DNA from: Vibrio penaeicida
GTDB taxonomy: Bacteria; Pseudomonadota; Gammaproteobacteria; Enterobacterales; Vibrionaceae
NCBI RefSeq assembly: GCF_030689305.1
Contig: NZ_JAUYVM010000001.1
Location: 558,001 to 622,000, forward strand
Length of the DNA stretch: 64,000 nucleotides
Direction: 5' to 3'
Of this stretch, positions 38,746-49,640 are shown piece after piece. Below the pieces are notes generated by a model. The model worked only from the letters and a program-made list of their open reading frames with translations, had not been told where the DNA came from and searched no databases. Positions within the stretch are counted from its first letter, which is position 1. The number at the start of each line of letters is the position of its first letter. A program made the position numbers and the translations under genes.

Positions 38746-39663
38746 ATGGAACTCGATATTCTCATCACCATTGGCGTGCTTATTTTTGTCGCCATTATCT
38801 TTATCGTAGCTGGTGTAAAAACCGTTCCTCAAGGCAATAACTGGACTGTAGAGCGCTTTGGTCGCTTCACCCAAACCCTTAAACCAGGTTTAAACCTTAT
38901 TATCCCATTTATCGATTCCGTCGGTCATCGAGTAAACATGATGGAACGTGTACTGGATATTCCAGCACAAGAAGTGATTTCAAAAGACAATGCCAACGTA
39001 ACCATTGATGCCGTCTGTTTCGTACAAGTAGTGGACGCCCCAAAGGCCGCTTACGAAGTTAATGACCTAGAACACGCGATTCGTAACCTAACACTCACGA
39101 ATATCCGTACTGTTTTAGGATCACTCGAATTAGATGAAATGCTAAGCCAGCGTGACATGATCAACACTCGATTACTTTCTATCGTGGATGAAGCAACCAA
39201 TCCATGGGGAGTAAAAGTGACTCGTATTGAGATTAAAGATGTTCAACCACCGGCCGACCTTACCGCGGCGATGAATGCTCAAATGAAAGCTGAACGTAAT
39301 AAGCGTGCTGAAGTACTTGAAGCCGAAGGGGTTCGACAAGCTGAAATTTTGCGTGCTGAAGGTCAAAAGCAAGCTGAAATTTTAAAAGCTGAAGGCGATA
39401 AACAAGCCGCTATTCTGCAAGCTGAAGCGAGAGAACGGGCAGCGGAGGCAGAAGCAAGAGCCACAGAAATGGTTTCAAACGCTATCGCACAAGGCGACAT
39501 GCAAGCTGTAAACTATTTTATCGCCCAAGGCTATACTGAAGCCATTAAGTCCATTGGTCAGGCTGAAAATGGAAAGATCATTATGCTGCCACTAGAAGCA
39601 ACAGGCTTAATGGGATCTGTGGCAGGTATCGCTGAAATGTTCAAAGACTCGAAAGAGAAATAA
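38746..39663 (+). CDS. qmcA: SPFH/stomatin-family protein QmcA
   Basis: A 305-aa inner-membrane SPFH protein (E. coli QmcA, YbbK). A membrane helix spans about 4-26, followed by the SPFH/Band-7 domain ([14 protein letters not shown] to ALNAQM-type region). A coiled coil then carries repeats of the form QAEIL-x-AEG (about 195-240). Such proteins form membrane cages and interact with FtsH. The paired NfeD partner starts 2 nt downstream. Confidence 0.95.
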   Translation: MELDILITIGVLIFVAIIFIVAGVKTVPQGNNWTVERFGRFTQTLKPGLNLIIPFIDSVGHRVNMMERVLDIPAQEVISKDNANVTIDAVCFVQVVDAPKAAYEVNDLEHAIRNLTLTNIRTVLGSLELDEMLSQRDMINTRLLSIVDEATNPWGVKVTRIEIKDVQPPADLTAAMNAQMKAERNKRAEVLEAEGVRQAEILRAEGQKQAEILKAEGDKQAAILQAEARERAAEAEARATEMVSNAIAQGDMQAVNYFIAQGYTEAIKSIGQAENGKIIMLPLEATGLMGSVAGIAEMFKDSKEK

Positions 39664-39664
39664 T

Positions 39665-40117
39665 ATGATAGAAATCCTTAACCAGATGAACCACTGGCAC
39701 TGGATTGCTCTCGGTTTGGTGTTGCTGTGTGGAGAATTACTTGGGACAGCGGGTTACCTATTATGGATTGGCATATCAGCCATCCTAGTAGGGTTTGTGA
39801 AACTGCTTCTTCCAATCAGCTGGGAGCTACAATGGGTATGTTTCGCTGTTTTCTCACTCGTCACCACTTGGCTTTGGTGTCGCTACCAACACAAAAAAGA
39901 CGTCTTAGATGAAAAAGAGACGAACTTAAATCAACGAGACAAACAGCTTGTAGGCCAAATAACTCGCCTAGAAGAAGACATAGAAGCAGGGCGCTGCCGC
40001 ATCCGAATGGGCGATACTACTTGGTCTGCAATGAGTGAGCGACCTCTTAGTGCAGGCACCGCTGTTAAAGTAACCGCCGTTGACGGAATAGTCCTTACTA
40101 TTGAAGCTATAGAGTAA
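39665..40117 (+). CDS. ybbJ: NfeD-family membrane protein YbbJ
   Basis: The 150-aa partner of QmcA. Two or three hydrophobic segments fill the first 75 residues (WHWIALGLVLLCGELLG, YLLWIGISAILVGFVKLL). A C-terminal OB-like NfeD domain contains GRCRIRMGDTTWSAMSE. It starts 2 nt after qmcA, so the pair are co-translated, as in E. coli ybbK-ybbJ. Confidence 0.92.
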   Translation: MIEILNQMNHWHWIALGLVLLCGELLGTAGYLLWIGISAILVGFVKLLLPISWELQWVCFAVFSLVTTWLWCRYQHKKDVLDEKETNLNQRDKQLVGQITRLEEDIEAGRCRIRMGDTTWSAMSERPLSAGTAVKVTAVDGIVLTIEAIE

Positions 40118-40170
40118 TACCCTGTTCTAAAATGGTGTTCACAATGAAATAGGTTTGTCTGGTGGCGAAC

Positions 40171-40566
40171 CTATTTTTTATGCCCACACAAATTATCAAT
40201 AATCGGACACTCTTTTCCTTCATCCCCTGGGCACTCAGAAATCCAACTTTCTAATTGATTCTTCATCAAGTTTAATTCTGCGATTTTGGTTTCTATTTCA
40301 ACGAGTTTATCTCGTGTTTTCGCTTTCACTTCAGCGCTTGTTCGCGACGGATTGAACGCTAGTTCCAATAAACCTTTGCATTCATCCAAACTAAAACCTG
40401 CCGATCTTGCTCTCGCTACCAATTGCAGTTCTTCTATGTGTTTTTCAGAATAGGTACGGTAGCCATTAGCACTGCGTATGGCTTGAGAAGTGATGCCTTT
40501 CGATTCGTAAAACCGAATGGATTTAGGGGTCAACCCTGTAAGTTTAGCGACTTTCGATACATTCAT
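40171..40566 (-). CDS. cueR: MerR-family Cu(I)-responsive regulator
   Basis: A 131-aa MerR regulator. The N-terminal helix-turn-helix MNVSKVAKLTGLTPKSIRFYE is followed by a dimerisation coiled coil. The metal loop has C112 and C120 (ECPGDEGKECPI), the Cu(I) pair of E. coli CueR. The start at 40566 is by family alignment. It is convergent with ybbJ, as in E. coli. No copper ATPase or oxidase gene is nearby, so its target promoters lie elsewhere. Confidence 0.93.
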   Translation of the reverse strand: MNVSKVAKLTGLTPKSIRFYESKGITSQAIRSANGYRTYSEKHIEELQLVARARSAGFSLDECKGLLELAFNPSRTSAEVKAKTRDKLVEIETKIAELNLMKNQLESWISECPGDEGKECPIIDNLCGHKK

Positions 40567-40985
40567 AAAATAGCTCGATAAAACCAATATTTGCACCATA
40601 CCCAAGTGACCTCAAGATACTCGGTTCAGCGAGTGTTAACTGGCTTTCAGGCAAGGCACCGATATGAAGATCTAGTCATTCTAAATCAAATATCGGTAAC
40701 GTAGTATGGAAGCCAGTTAAACTCGCCCTTGGGAGCCCATATTCTGCCACATTTCGTCGCCAAAGAACTTAGAAGGACTCGTCATTCCACTGCGTTCTTC
40801 TCCTTGAACTAGAACAAAATATGAGGCTCTGAATCCTGTATCTTGAGGTCACTTGGGTATACCAATATAACTGTAAATTAGTTCAAGCGTAAGATCGCAA
40901 AGACGAGATTAATTAATACTTTATTTGCGATACAAATAATAAAATACAATATGGATTTTGTTTCTCATATTGCAGGGAGAGAACT
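40567..40985. other. cueR-YccT gene intergenic region
   Basis: 419 nt, of which 263 are the inverted-repeat element. The remaining 125 nt before the YccT-family gene are AT-rich and end in a GGGAG ribosome site. Confidence 0.55.
40598..40860. repeat. MITE-like inverted-repeat element (263 bp)
   Basis: Perfectly complementary 23-base arms lie at 40598-40620 and 40838-40860 (ends ATACCCAAGTGACC / GGTCACTTGGGTAT). Inside, a second inverted repeat (GCGAGTGTTAACTGGCTTTC at 40629-40648 against 40708-40726) and ACCGATAT/ATATCGGT form nested hairpins. There is no ORF. The flanks share ACC. The ends resemble those of the repeat at 46879-46970. Confidence 0.75.
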
Positions 40986-41639
40986 ATGAAATTAAGTCAT
41001 AAGCTATTGCTTTCATCAGCTTTAATACCATTTACTACATTGGCTGATATTGAAATTTCAATGCCTAAAGATGTTCAGCTTATGATCGTCAATGGAGAAG
41101 ATATCGGGTATTCCAGTTTTGGATTCGATTATCAAGAAACGCTCACCGTACCTAATGGCACAAACCAACTGGTATTTCGAGTCGCAAAAGTCGTTACCGA
41201 GGCAGGAAGTAAAAACACAAAATTTAAATCTCAACCTTTGGTAGCAACATTTGACGCCAGAGATACAAGCCTAGAATTAACCGTACCTCGGATAACCACA
41301 CTCAGCCAAGGTGAAGCTTTCAATAAGGAGCCAAAATTCTTTTTGAATAGTCCTACAGGTCAGGTCGATTCTCTAAAAACAGGTCAAATCAAGGTCGGGT
41401 TTACTTTCATGCCAGACATGGTTCAAGAAGTCAGTAATTTTAATGCTAGCTCAGAACCTGCGAGTTTAGCTGCTTTTTCCGAAAAGCCCGTTCAAAGTAA
41501 GCCAATGCAGAAAAAGAACGAGAAAAAAGTAAAACACGTTGCTTCATCAGATTTGGAATCTTTGCAAAAGCTGTTCAAACACGCATCAGAAGAAGATAAG
41601 AAAGCGTTTCTATCTTGGGCTATTTCCAATATCAACTAA
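40986..41639 (+). CDS. YccT/UPF0319 (DUF2057) secreted protein
   Basis: A 217-aa protein with a signal peptide (basic MKLSHK, hydrophobic core, cleavage near TLA-D at about 20) and the DUF2057 pattern VQLMIVNGEDIG...LTVPNGTNQLVFRV. It is probably periplasmic. E. coli YccT (CsgI) restrains curli assembly; curli genes are not seen here, so that role is not inferred. GGGAG lies shortly before ATG. A very strong terminator follows. Confidence 0.88.
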   Translation: MKLSHKLLLSSALIPFTTLADIEISMPKDVQLMIVNGEDIGYSSFGFDYQETLTVPNGTNQLVFRVAKVVTEAGSKNTKFKSQPLVATFDARDTSLELTVPRITTLSQGEAFNKEPKFFLNSPTGQVDSLKTGQIKVGFTFMPDMVQEVSNFNASSEPASLAAFSEKPVQSKPMQKKNEKKVKHVASSDLESLQKLFKHASEEDKKAFLSWAISNIN

Positions 41640-41680
41640 CCTCATATTTAAAGAAATAAACCACAGAGTAAAATAGTATA

Positions 41681-41719
41681 GACAAAAGAAAAGCCACTCA
41701 AAGTGGCTTTTCTTTTGTC
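41681..41719 (+). terminator. Terminator with 18-bp perfect stem
   Basis: GACAAAAGAAAAGCCACT (41681-41698) pairs exactly with 41702-41719 around a three-base loop. The A/T-rich outer part makes it usable from both strands, so it may also insulate the convergent porin gene. Confidence 0.9.
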
Positions 41720-41763
41720 TGCTTTTCAGCTTTCACCTAAAACTATCTCTAGCTTATTTGGCA

Positions 41764-41791
41764 AAAAAGCCGACGTGTCTAGCACGTCGGC
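41764..41791 (-). terminator. Porin gene terminator
   Basis: Stem GCCGACGTG / CACGTCGGC followed on the minus strand by TTTTTT. Confidence 0.92.
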
Positions 41792-41820
41792 AAATTTGAA
41801 AAAGGCAGTGTAACTGGGTC

Positions 41821-42858
41821 TTAGAAGTAGTATTCCATACCAAGACGCCAGCCTAGATCGCTATCGCTGTCGCTACCAACTTTATCAGTGTGGTGAACTA
41901 GACGAGCGTAAACAACTGCATTTGAATCAATGCTGTACATCGCTTGACCAGTGATAGTTTGGTCTTTGTCTTTGATTGTGTCACCGTCAGTTTTCGCGTC
42001 CGTAGAAGCTGCAAAGTTCAGGTTAAATGTCCAGTGCTCTACACCAGTGTAGTAAGCACCAAATTTGTACGCACTTTGTGTGCCTTTATCGAAACCAGCT
42101 GCGCCAGTTTTGCCACCTTCAGGTTTAATTTCGCCTGTTAGGTAAGCAGCGTGAACACCGAAACCTTCTAGGTCAACGTTCAAACCCGCGATCATTGCAT
42201 TTGCATCACCACGGTTACCCGCTTTATCAACTTTCTCACGATCAGTGTTGTTTTCGTAAGCTAGCTTCGCTGTGAATACGCCAGTTTTGAACTGACCGCT
42301 TGCAGAATATACGTTTGAACCAGCAACATCTTCGTCACCACGACCAGCACCAATAGCGAAGCTGAAGCCGCCTAGGTTTGCTGAATCGTAACGAACCATG
42401 TTTGATTGACGATCGTAGTTAGTGTTACCAGTGTTACCTACGTTGAAACCGCCACCAGAACTTTGACCTGTGTAGCCATCAACTACTTCAAATAGTGGCG
42501 TTAGTACACGACCGAAACGAACTTTACCAGAATCGCCGAAATCAAAGCCGCCGAACGTATCACGCACACCTAGACCGCTGTCAGAACCGTCGTCACCTAC
42601 GTTACCACCTTCAAGTTGCCAGATGATAGTTGGACCACGTTCCCAATCTGCAGAACCACGAACACCGATACGTGATTCGTTGTCCATAACGATTGGCTTG
42701 TCTGCGCCATCAGTAGTTTGTGCATTTTGAGCTACAGAGATAGCGATTTGACCGTATAGGTCAACTGTTTCTGTTGCTGGTTTAGCAAATGCAGAGCCAG
42801 AAACCGCGATAGTAGCTACTGCTGCACCTAGAAGAGTGCGTTTGAAGATCTTTTCCAT
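41821..42858 (-). CDS. Outer-membrane general porin (OmpU-like, Gram-negative porin family)
   Basis: A 345-aa beta-barrel porin. The signal peptide is cleaved after SAFA (about residue 25). The barrel begins ETVDLYGQIAISV, the typical first strand. RIGVRGSADWERG and VRFGRVLTPLFEV form the L3 constriction region. It ends MEYYF with a C-terminal aromatic, the BAM signal. Codon use looks like that of a highly expressed gene, and AGGAG precedes ATG. OmpU-type porins are ToxR targets; whether this one is OmpU or another paralogue is unclear. Confidence 0.9.
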   Translation of the reverse strand: MEKIFKRTLLGAAVATIAVSGSAFAKPATETVDLYGQIAISVAQNAQTTDGADKPIVMDNESRIGVRGSADWERGPTIIWQLEGGNVGDDGSDSGLGVRDTFGGFDFGDSGKVRFGRVLTPLFEVVDGYTGQSSGGGFNVGNTGNTNYDRQSNMVRYDSANLGGFSFAIGAGRGDEDVAGSNVYSASGQFKTGVFTAKLAYENNTDREKVDKAGNRGDANAMIAGLNVDLEGFGVHAAYLTGEIKPEGGKTGAAGFDKGTQSAYKFGAYYTGVEHWTFNLNFAASTDAKTDGDTIKDKDQTITGQAMYSIDSNAVVYARLVHHTDKVGSDSDSDLGWRLGMEYYF

Positions 42859-43659
42859 GGAAAACTCCTAAAATGGATATAGCTGTTTTTGTCCGCTTAA
42901 CACCTCAATTTGGCCGCTAAGGTGAAAGCATCTTTCCTATTTGCGTGATAATCAAAATCTATTGAATTCACACTTTCTTTTCCTGCATACACAGTGTGTA
43001 TCCATAGGAAGCAAGACTAACTTCGTGGAGGAAAACATCAACGAGAACTTATTTTTTATCTAAAAAAATATGAAGGAGAGCAAACTTTTCTCAACTTAAT
43101 GATATGAATCACAGTTATTAATTTTGAGCTTAGAATTAAAGAGGTGGTTGTTATATTTCAATAGGTTAGAATAGAATGAATTTCAATAAAGTTGAAGTGA
43201 CTCGAAAATGAGTAATATCAATAGCTGCTAAAGAATAAAATCAGAGAATGATCACGGACAATTGATATCTTTATTCACAATGAGAATTAATAGTAAAGTG
43301 ATGTATATAAATGGCTCACCAAATATTTCTCAGATGGTTATCTTATTCCTCATACTTATTTTGATAGACAAATATTTTTAGAATTAGTTGCATAATTTTT
43401 TGAATTATTTTTACTGCCCTTTAAAATTCTCAAAAAAGCTAATTCTTACAAAAATGTATCCATATAACGTTAACCATATGATTCTTAATCATTATTCATA
43501 AAATGGTACAAACAGAGAATTGAGGGCGAATGCCAAAGCCTTACCGACCCTTTCACGCTAATCTAAATACAGTAACGTTACCACTGCGAGAAGTTTTTGA
43601 AACAAAAATAAAGGCGAGCCCATTAGCTCGCCTTATTCTAAGATTGAACCCTTTTTAGG
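42859..43659. other. Long AT-rich region between porin and ligA
   Basis: 801 nt without a credible gene, the longest gap in the window. It is very AT-rich and must include the porin promoter and 5' leader. The ligA terminator sits at its far end. A partial Fur-box-like stretch (AATGAGAATTAATA, 43279-43292) is seen but is too weak to call. ToxR binding is expected from family knowledge. Confidence 0.6.
43611..43634 (-). terminator. ligA terminator
   Basis: Stem AAGGCGAGC / GCTCGCCTT followed on the minus strand by TATTTTT. Confidence 0.9.
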
Positions 43660-45732
<2,073 letters not shown>

Positions 45733-45758
45733 CTATCTGTTACTCGTGAATTACAACA

Positions 45759-46664
45759 CTAGCTGTCGTAAAAATCACGAACCTGTTTTCGGTATGCATC
45801 CAACCTATCTGGTGTCATTAAATTGCGTTGATCATCTAAGACGTTCCCACCCAAGTCATCCGCAATTTGCTGAGCCGTCTTCAACATCAATTTAAAATTT
45901 TGATCTGCTTCACCAAAACATGGCAGTGTCATAAAGAAGGAGATACCTTTTGTCTCGAACGTTTCTGGATCGTCATGTGCCAGAGTACCAGGTTGCATCA
46001 TATTCGCGACACTAAACAAAACCTTACCCGTTCCAGACATATCCGCATGGCGGTGGAAGATATCCATTTCTCCATATAACAAGCCGTTTTGCTTCATGCT
46101 TTCAAACAGGCTGGTTCCAACAAATGGCGCTTCGCCAGCGCAGTGAACGTTTATAACCAGTACTTCCATTTCTTTCTCTGGCTCTAGTTCTTTGTTGGCT
46201 TGATCTTGGGTTTCAGTTTCCGTAACTTGGACAACGTCTTCTTCCTGAGCATTAGGCTCAACACTTTTTCTGGATTCTGAAACCGTGACTTCAGAAGATT
46301 CTAACGATTCTTCCATGCCAGTTTTTGCTGCAACTTCGTTACCATCAATCGATGAAAAAGACGGTAAAGGTTCATCACTGTCGACGAGTGGATCAAAAGA
46401 TGGCCTATCATTTTCAGCATCGTCACTGTTAAATTCAGGCTCTTTACGTGGTTTGCGAATAATCTCAAAATCATCTTCTGGAGCAAACGCACGAGTCGCG
46501 GCATAATCAGGCTCTTCTTCTTGCTCTGTATCTCCGAGCTTACGATGAGGCTTATTACCAAACTTGGCTTTACCTTCTTTTTTACTTGTCCATAAACCGT
46601 GGAATAGCAAAGCGGCAATGGCAAGTAAGCCTACGATGATAAGTACTAGTCGCAATTCCTGCAT
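45759..46664 (-). CDS. zipA: Cell division protein ZipA
   Basis: Divisome protein that tethers FtsZ to the membrane (301 aa). A single N-terminal membrane helix (about 5-27) with no cleaved signal, a basic then long acidic and proline/glutamate-rich linker (about 30-165), and a C-terminal FtsZ-binding domain ([20 protein letters not shown] to the end) match the family architecture. It is divergent from cysZ. Confidence 0.95.
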   Translation of the reverse strand: MQELRLVLIIVGLLAIAALLFHGLWTSKKEGKAKFGNKPHRKLGDTEQEEEPDYAATRAFAPEDDFEIIRKPRKEPEFNSDDAENDRPSFDPLVDSDEPLPSFSSIDGNEVAAKTGMEESLESSEVTVSESRKSVEPNAQEEDVVQVTETETQDQANKELEPEKEMEVLVINVHCAGEAPFVGTSLFESMKQNGLLYGEMDIFHRHADMSGTGKVLFSVANMMQPGTLAHDDPETFETKGISFFMTLPCFGEADQNFKLMLKTAQQIADDLGGNVLDDQRNLMTPDRLDAYRKQVRDFYDS

Positions 46665-46878
46665 TTTTCACTCTCTGTTCTCTGCATCGCTGAATAAGTG
46701 TTCAAGCTGCAGCTTATTTATCATTTATGTGTGTTACTTTACCAAAAGTCTCTGAGAAATTTGAATAAATATATGTAGACGCCAACAAGCATCGCGTGAC
46801 CTTCTGCACGCTTTCATTCTATTTTGCTGTAAATCTAAAGCACGAATAAAATTCAGCTTCTATTCATATAACGTATTT

Positions 46879-46970
46879 TATACCAAGTTACATCAAACGT
46901 TCGAGTCAGACTTACAATCTATCCTTGTACAAAACCTTTCAAGCTAACTCCTTGAGGTTACTTGGGTATA
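46879..46970. repeat. Short MITE-like inverted repeat upstream of cysZ
   Basis: TATACCAAGTTACATCAA (46879-46896) is an imperfect inverted match to TTGAGGTTACTTGGGTATA (46952-46970). The ends are related to those of the 263-bp element at 40598-40860. It is 92 bp, non-coding, with AACGT/ACGTT flanks. It sits about 40 bases before the cysZ start, in the promoter region. Confidence 0.65.
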
Positions 46971-47011
46971 CGTTAGAATCGCTGATAGAGCAATCTAGGA
47001 AGATTAAATTT

Positions 47012-47755
47012 ATGACAACAAACAATCGAAGTGGCATCGGATACTTTTTTCACGGGTTTGAGCTCGCATTTCAACCCGGTATCCGGCGTTTTGTGATTTT
47101 GCCCCTTCTCGTAAATATTCTATTAATTGGTGGAGCCATCTATTTATTGTTTTCAAATCTAAATCAATGGATTGATGCTTGGCTTGGGTATCTGCCAGAT
47201 ATGCTTTCGTGGCTTTCTTATCTACTGTGGCCTTTGCTAGCACTCGCAATATTGGCCACTTTTACCTATTTGTTTAGCACCATTGCAAATTTCGTTGCCG
47301 CACCATTTAACGGACTACTCGCAGAACAGCTTGAAGCAAAGTTAACGGGAAAGAAACTTAGTGACCAATCGGTACTTTCTCTACTCAAAGATGTTCCGCG
47401 TATTCTAGGTCGTGAATGGCGAAAGCTGATGTACTATCTGCCGAAAGCACTCGGGCTTTTCATTTTACTGCTTATCCCAGCGTTAGGTCAGACCATAGGA
47501 CCAATACTTTGGTTCCTATTTTCTGCTTGGATGATGGCAATACAATATTGTGACTACCCCTTCGACAACCACAAAGTCTCATTTCAGGACATGAGAAACG
47601 ATTTGAAACAAAATCAATCCGCATCCTATGGCTTCGGATTTATGGTGACGCTGTTTACTATGGTTCCCATTCTCAATCTGTTTGTGATGCCAGTAGCAGT
47701 TTGTGGTGCTACTGCAATGTGGGTGGATAAATACCGTCTACAGTATGTGAGATAA
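47012..47755 (+). CDS. cysZ: Sulfate transporter CysZ
   Basis: A proton-driven sulfate uptake protein (247 aa) for cysteine synthesis. [51 protein letters not shown] and [11 protein letters not shown] segments align closely with E. coli CysZ. The start at 47012 ([12 protein letters not shown]) follows the family; the open frame upstream (to 46925) overlaps the repeat element. It is followed by its own terminator and then cysK. Confidence 0.95.
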   Translation: MTTNNRSGIGYFFHGFELAFQPGIRRFVILPLLVNILLIGGAIYLLFSNLNQWIDAWLGYLPDMLSWLSYLLWPLLALAILATFTYLFSTIANFVAAPFNGLLAEQLEAKLTGKKLSDQSVLSLLKDVPRILGREWRKLMYYLPKALGLFILLLIPALGQTIGPILWFLFSAWMMAIQYCDYPFDNHKVSFQDMRNDLKQNQSASYGFGFMVTLFTMVPILNLFVMPVAVCGATAMWVDKYRLQYVR

Positions 47756-47772
47756 CGATTTCTGCGAATATT

Positions 47773-47797
47773 AAGGCTGACACTCGTCAGCCTTTTT
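47773..47797 (+). terminator. cysZ terminator
   Basis: Stem AAGGCTGAC-ACTC-GTCAGCCTT plus TTT. Confidence 0.9.
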
Positions 47798-47971
47798 GTT
47801 ACTTGACTTGGCCAATTCAACAGTCAAAGAAATGGACCATTGCATATCGTGTCCACCCTATAAGTTATAACCATTTATTCTTTTTCGGTTGATTATTAGC
47901 ACTTTATGCTTAATCACTATAAACACAGAGTGCATCGTGCACCCTACCCCGTGTAATGAAGGAACATCAAC

Positions 47972-48940
47972 ATGAGTAAAATCTACGAAGACAATTCACA
48001 AGCTATTGGTAACACTCCACTTGTTCGCCTTAACCGCGTAAGTAAAGGTAACGTTCTAGCAAAAATTGAAGCACGCAACCCAAGCTTTAGTGTTAAATGT
48101 CGTATTGGCGCAAACATGATCTGGGAAGCTGAAAAAGCTGGTACTTTAAAAGCTGGTGTTGAGCTTGTAGAGCCTACGAGTGGTAACACAGGTGTTGCAC
48201 TTGCATTCGTAGCGGCAGCTCGTGGTTACAAATTGACCCTTACTATGCCTGAGTCAATGAGCCTTGAGCGTCGTAAACTGCTTAAAGCACTGGGTGCAAA
48301 GCTTGAGCTAACTGAAGCAGCCAAAGGTATGAAAGGTGCCATTGCTAAAGCTGAAGAAATTGTTGCAAGCAACCCTGACAAATACTTGCTTCTTCAGCAA
48401 TTTAACAACCCTGCTAACCCAGCAATCCATGAAAAGACTACTGGACCGGAGCTTTGGGAAGCGACTGACGGTGAGATTGATGTGTTTGTATCTGGTGTAG
48501 GTACTGGTGGTACGCTAACAGGTACTAGCCGTTTCATTAAAGGTGAAAAAGGCAAAGCCATTACCACAGTTGCAGTTGAGCCAGCAGAATCTCCAGTTAT
48601 TGCACAGGCACTTGCAGGTGAAGAGATTCAACCTGCTCCTCACAAAATCCAAGGTATCGGTGCTGGATTCATCCCTGGCAACTTAGATCTAGAATTAATT
48701 GACCGCGTAGAGTCTGTTACTTCAGAAGAAGCTATTGAGATGGCTCGTCGTCTAATGGAAGAGGAAGGTATCCTAGCTGGTATTTCTTCTGGTGCTGCTG
48801 TTGTTGCTGCAAATCGAGTTGCAGAACTTCCTGAATTTGCAGGAAAAACCATCGTAACTGTGCTTCCAAGTTCTGGTGAGCGTTACCTCAGTACAGCACT
48901 ATTTGCAGGTCTATTCACAGAGAAAGAAAACCAGCAATAA
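47972..48940 (+). CDS. cysK: O-acetylserine sulfhydrylase (cysteine synthase A)
   Basis: PLP enzyme making cysteine from O-acetylserine and sulfide (322 aa). The PLP lysine is K42 in [14 protein letters not shown]. The substrate loop [14 protein letters not shown] and the phosphate-binding GTGGTLTG are present. AAGGAACATCA leads to ATG. It lies next to cysZ, as in E. coli, but with separate transcription signals. Confidence 0.97.
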   Translation: MSKIYEDNSQAIGNTPLVRLNRVSKGNVLAKIEARNPSFSVKCRIGANMIWEAEKAGTLKAGVELVEPTSGNTGVALAFVAAARGYKLTLTMPESMSLERRKLLKALGAKLELTEAAKGMKGAIAKAEEIVASNPDKYLLLQQFNNPANPAIHEKTTGPELWEATDGEIDVFVSGVGTGGTLTGTSRFIKGEKGKAITTVAVEPAESPVIAQALAGEEIQPAPHKIQGIGAGFIPGNLDLELIDRVESVTSEEAIEMARRLMEEEGILAGISSGAAVVAANRVAELPEFAGKTIVTVLPSSGERYLSTALFAGLFTEKENQQ

Positions 48941-48978
48941 ACACGTAATAAAACTGTGTTGAAATCAATTTTTAGTCT

Positions 48979-49006
48979 AAAAAAGCCCCGTTAAGGGGCT
49001 TTTTTG
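48979..49006 (+). terminator. cysK terminator
   Basis: Stem AAAAGCCCC-GTTAA-GGGGCTTTT plus TTT. Confidence 0.93.
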
Positions 49007-49243
49007 TTGATCCCTGCCTCACCTTTGGTAATATCACCTCAGTTTTATTTTTCGCTTCAAAATAAAAGAAGCGCACTAACTAAAGAATCACTCAACTTTG
49101 CTGTATCATATGAATACAAGCAAAGCGAGTTGAAAACACTGATATCGGTTTTGCGGTTTCATATCCTCTGGACTAGCACTGGTTATGAAAACTCAACACG
49201 CTGCCGACACAGACACAAAAATAAATCAATTGGGGTATATCAC
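49007..49243 (+). promoter_or_regulatory. ptsH upstream region
   Basis: The 237 nt between the cysK terminator and ptsH hold the pts promoter(s). An open frame from 49004 runs into ptsH but has no family similarity upstream of the HPr start. I find no consensus CRP site here, unlike E. coli ptsH P1. Confidence 0.5.
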
Positions 49244-49501
49244 ATGTATCAGAAGCAAGTAGAAATCACTGCAGAAAACGGTCTTCACACTCGTCCAGCG
49301 GCTCAGTTCGTTAAAGAAGCGAAAGGCTTTGATGCTGACATCACTGTTACTTCTAATGGTAAAAGTGCAAGTGCAAAGAGCCTGTTCAAATTGCAAACTC
49401 TAGGTTTGGTGAAAGGTACTGTTGTTACTATCTCTGCTGAAGGCCCACAAGCTCAAAACGCAGTAGACCACCTAGTTGCTCTTATGGACCAACTTCACTA
49501 A
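49244..49501 (+). CDS. ptsH: PTS phosphocarrier HPr
   Basis: Carries phosphate from enzyme I to EIIA proteins (85 aa). The phosphorylated His15 is in [13 protein letters not shown], and the conserved Ser46 region [16 protein letters not shown] follows. The start at 49244 is set by the family and by GGGG eight bases upstream. First gene of ptsHI-crr. Confidence 0.98.
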   Translation: MYQKQVEITAENGLHTRPAAQFVKEAKGFDADITVTSNGKSASAKSLFKLQTLGLVKGTVVTISAEGPQAQNAVDHLVALMDQLH

Positions 49502-49517
49502 TTAGAAAGATATTATT

Positions 49518-49547
49518 AAAGCCATTTTGTTAACACAAAATGGCTTT
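49518..49547 (+). terminator. ptsH-ptsI intercistronic hairpin
   Basis: Perfect 13-base stem AAAGCCATTTTGT-TAAC-ACAAAATGGCTTT, followed by ATTTG. It lies between ptsH and ptsI and is likely a partial terminator or RNA-stabilising element. Confidence 0.75.
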
Positions 49548-49640
49548 ATTTGAATATGAAGTCTTTTTACGCTACAACTACTCGTTAGCATTTTAGTCAA
49601 ACATTTTTCCGTTTATTGTTGACCAACTTAAGGTAAGGCT

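Noticed and set aside
43279..43292. Fur-box-like stretch upstream of ligA/porin
   Set aside because: Only part of the GATAATGATAATCATTATC consensus is matched, and the region is so AT-rich that such matches are expected by chance.
46925..47011. N-terminal extension of CysZ
   Set aside because: The extra residues are encoded partly by the inverted-repeat element and are not in the family.
49004..49243. Long N-terminal extension of HPr
   Set aside because: HPr is a compact 85-residue protein, and the extension shows no similarity and overlaps the cysK terminator.
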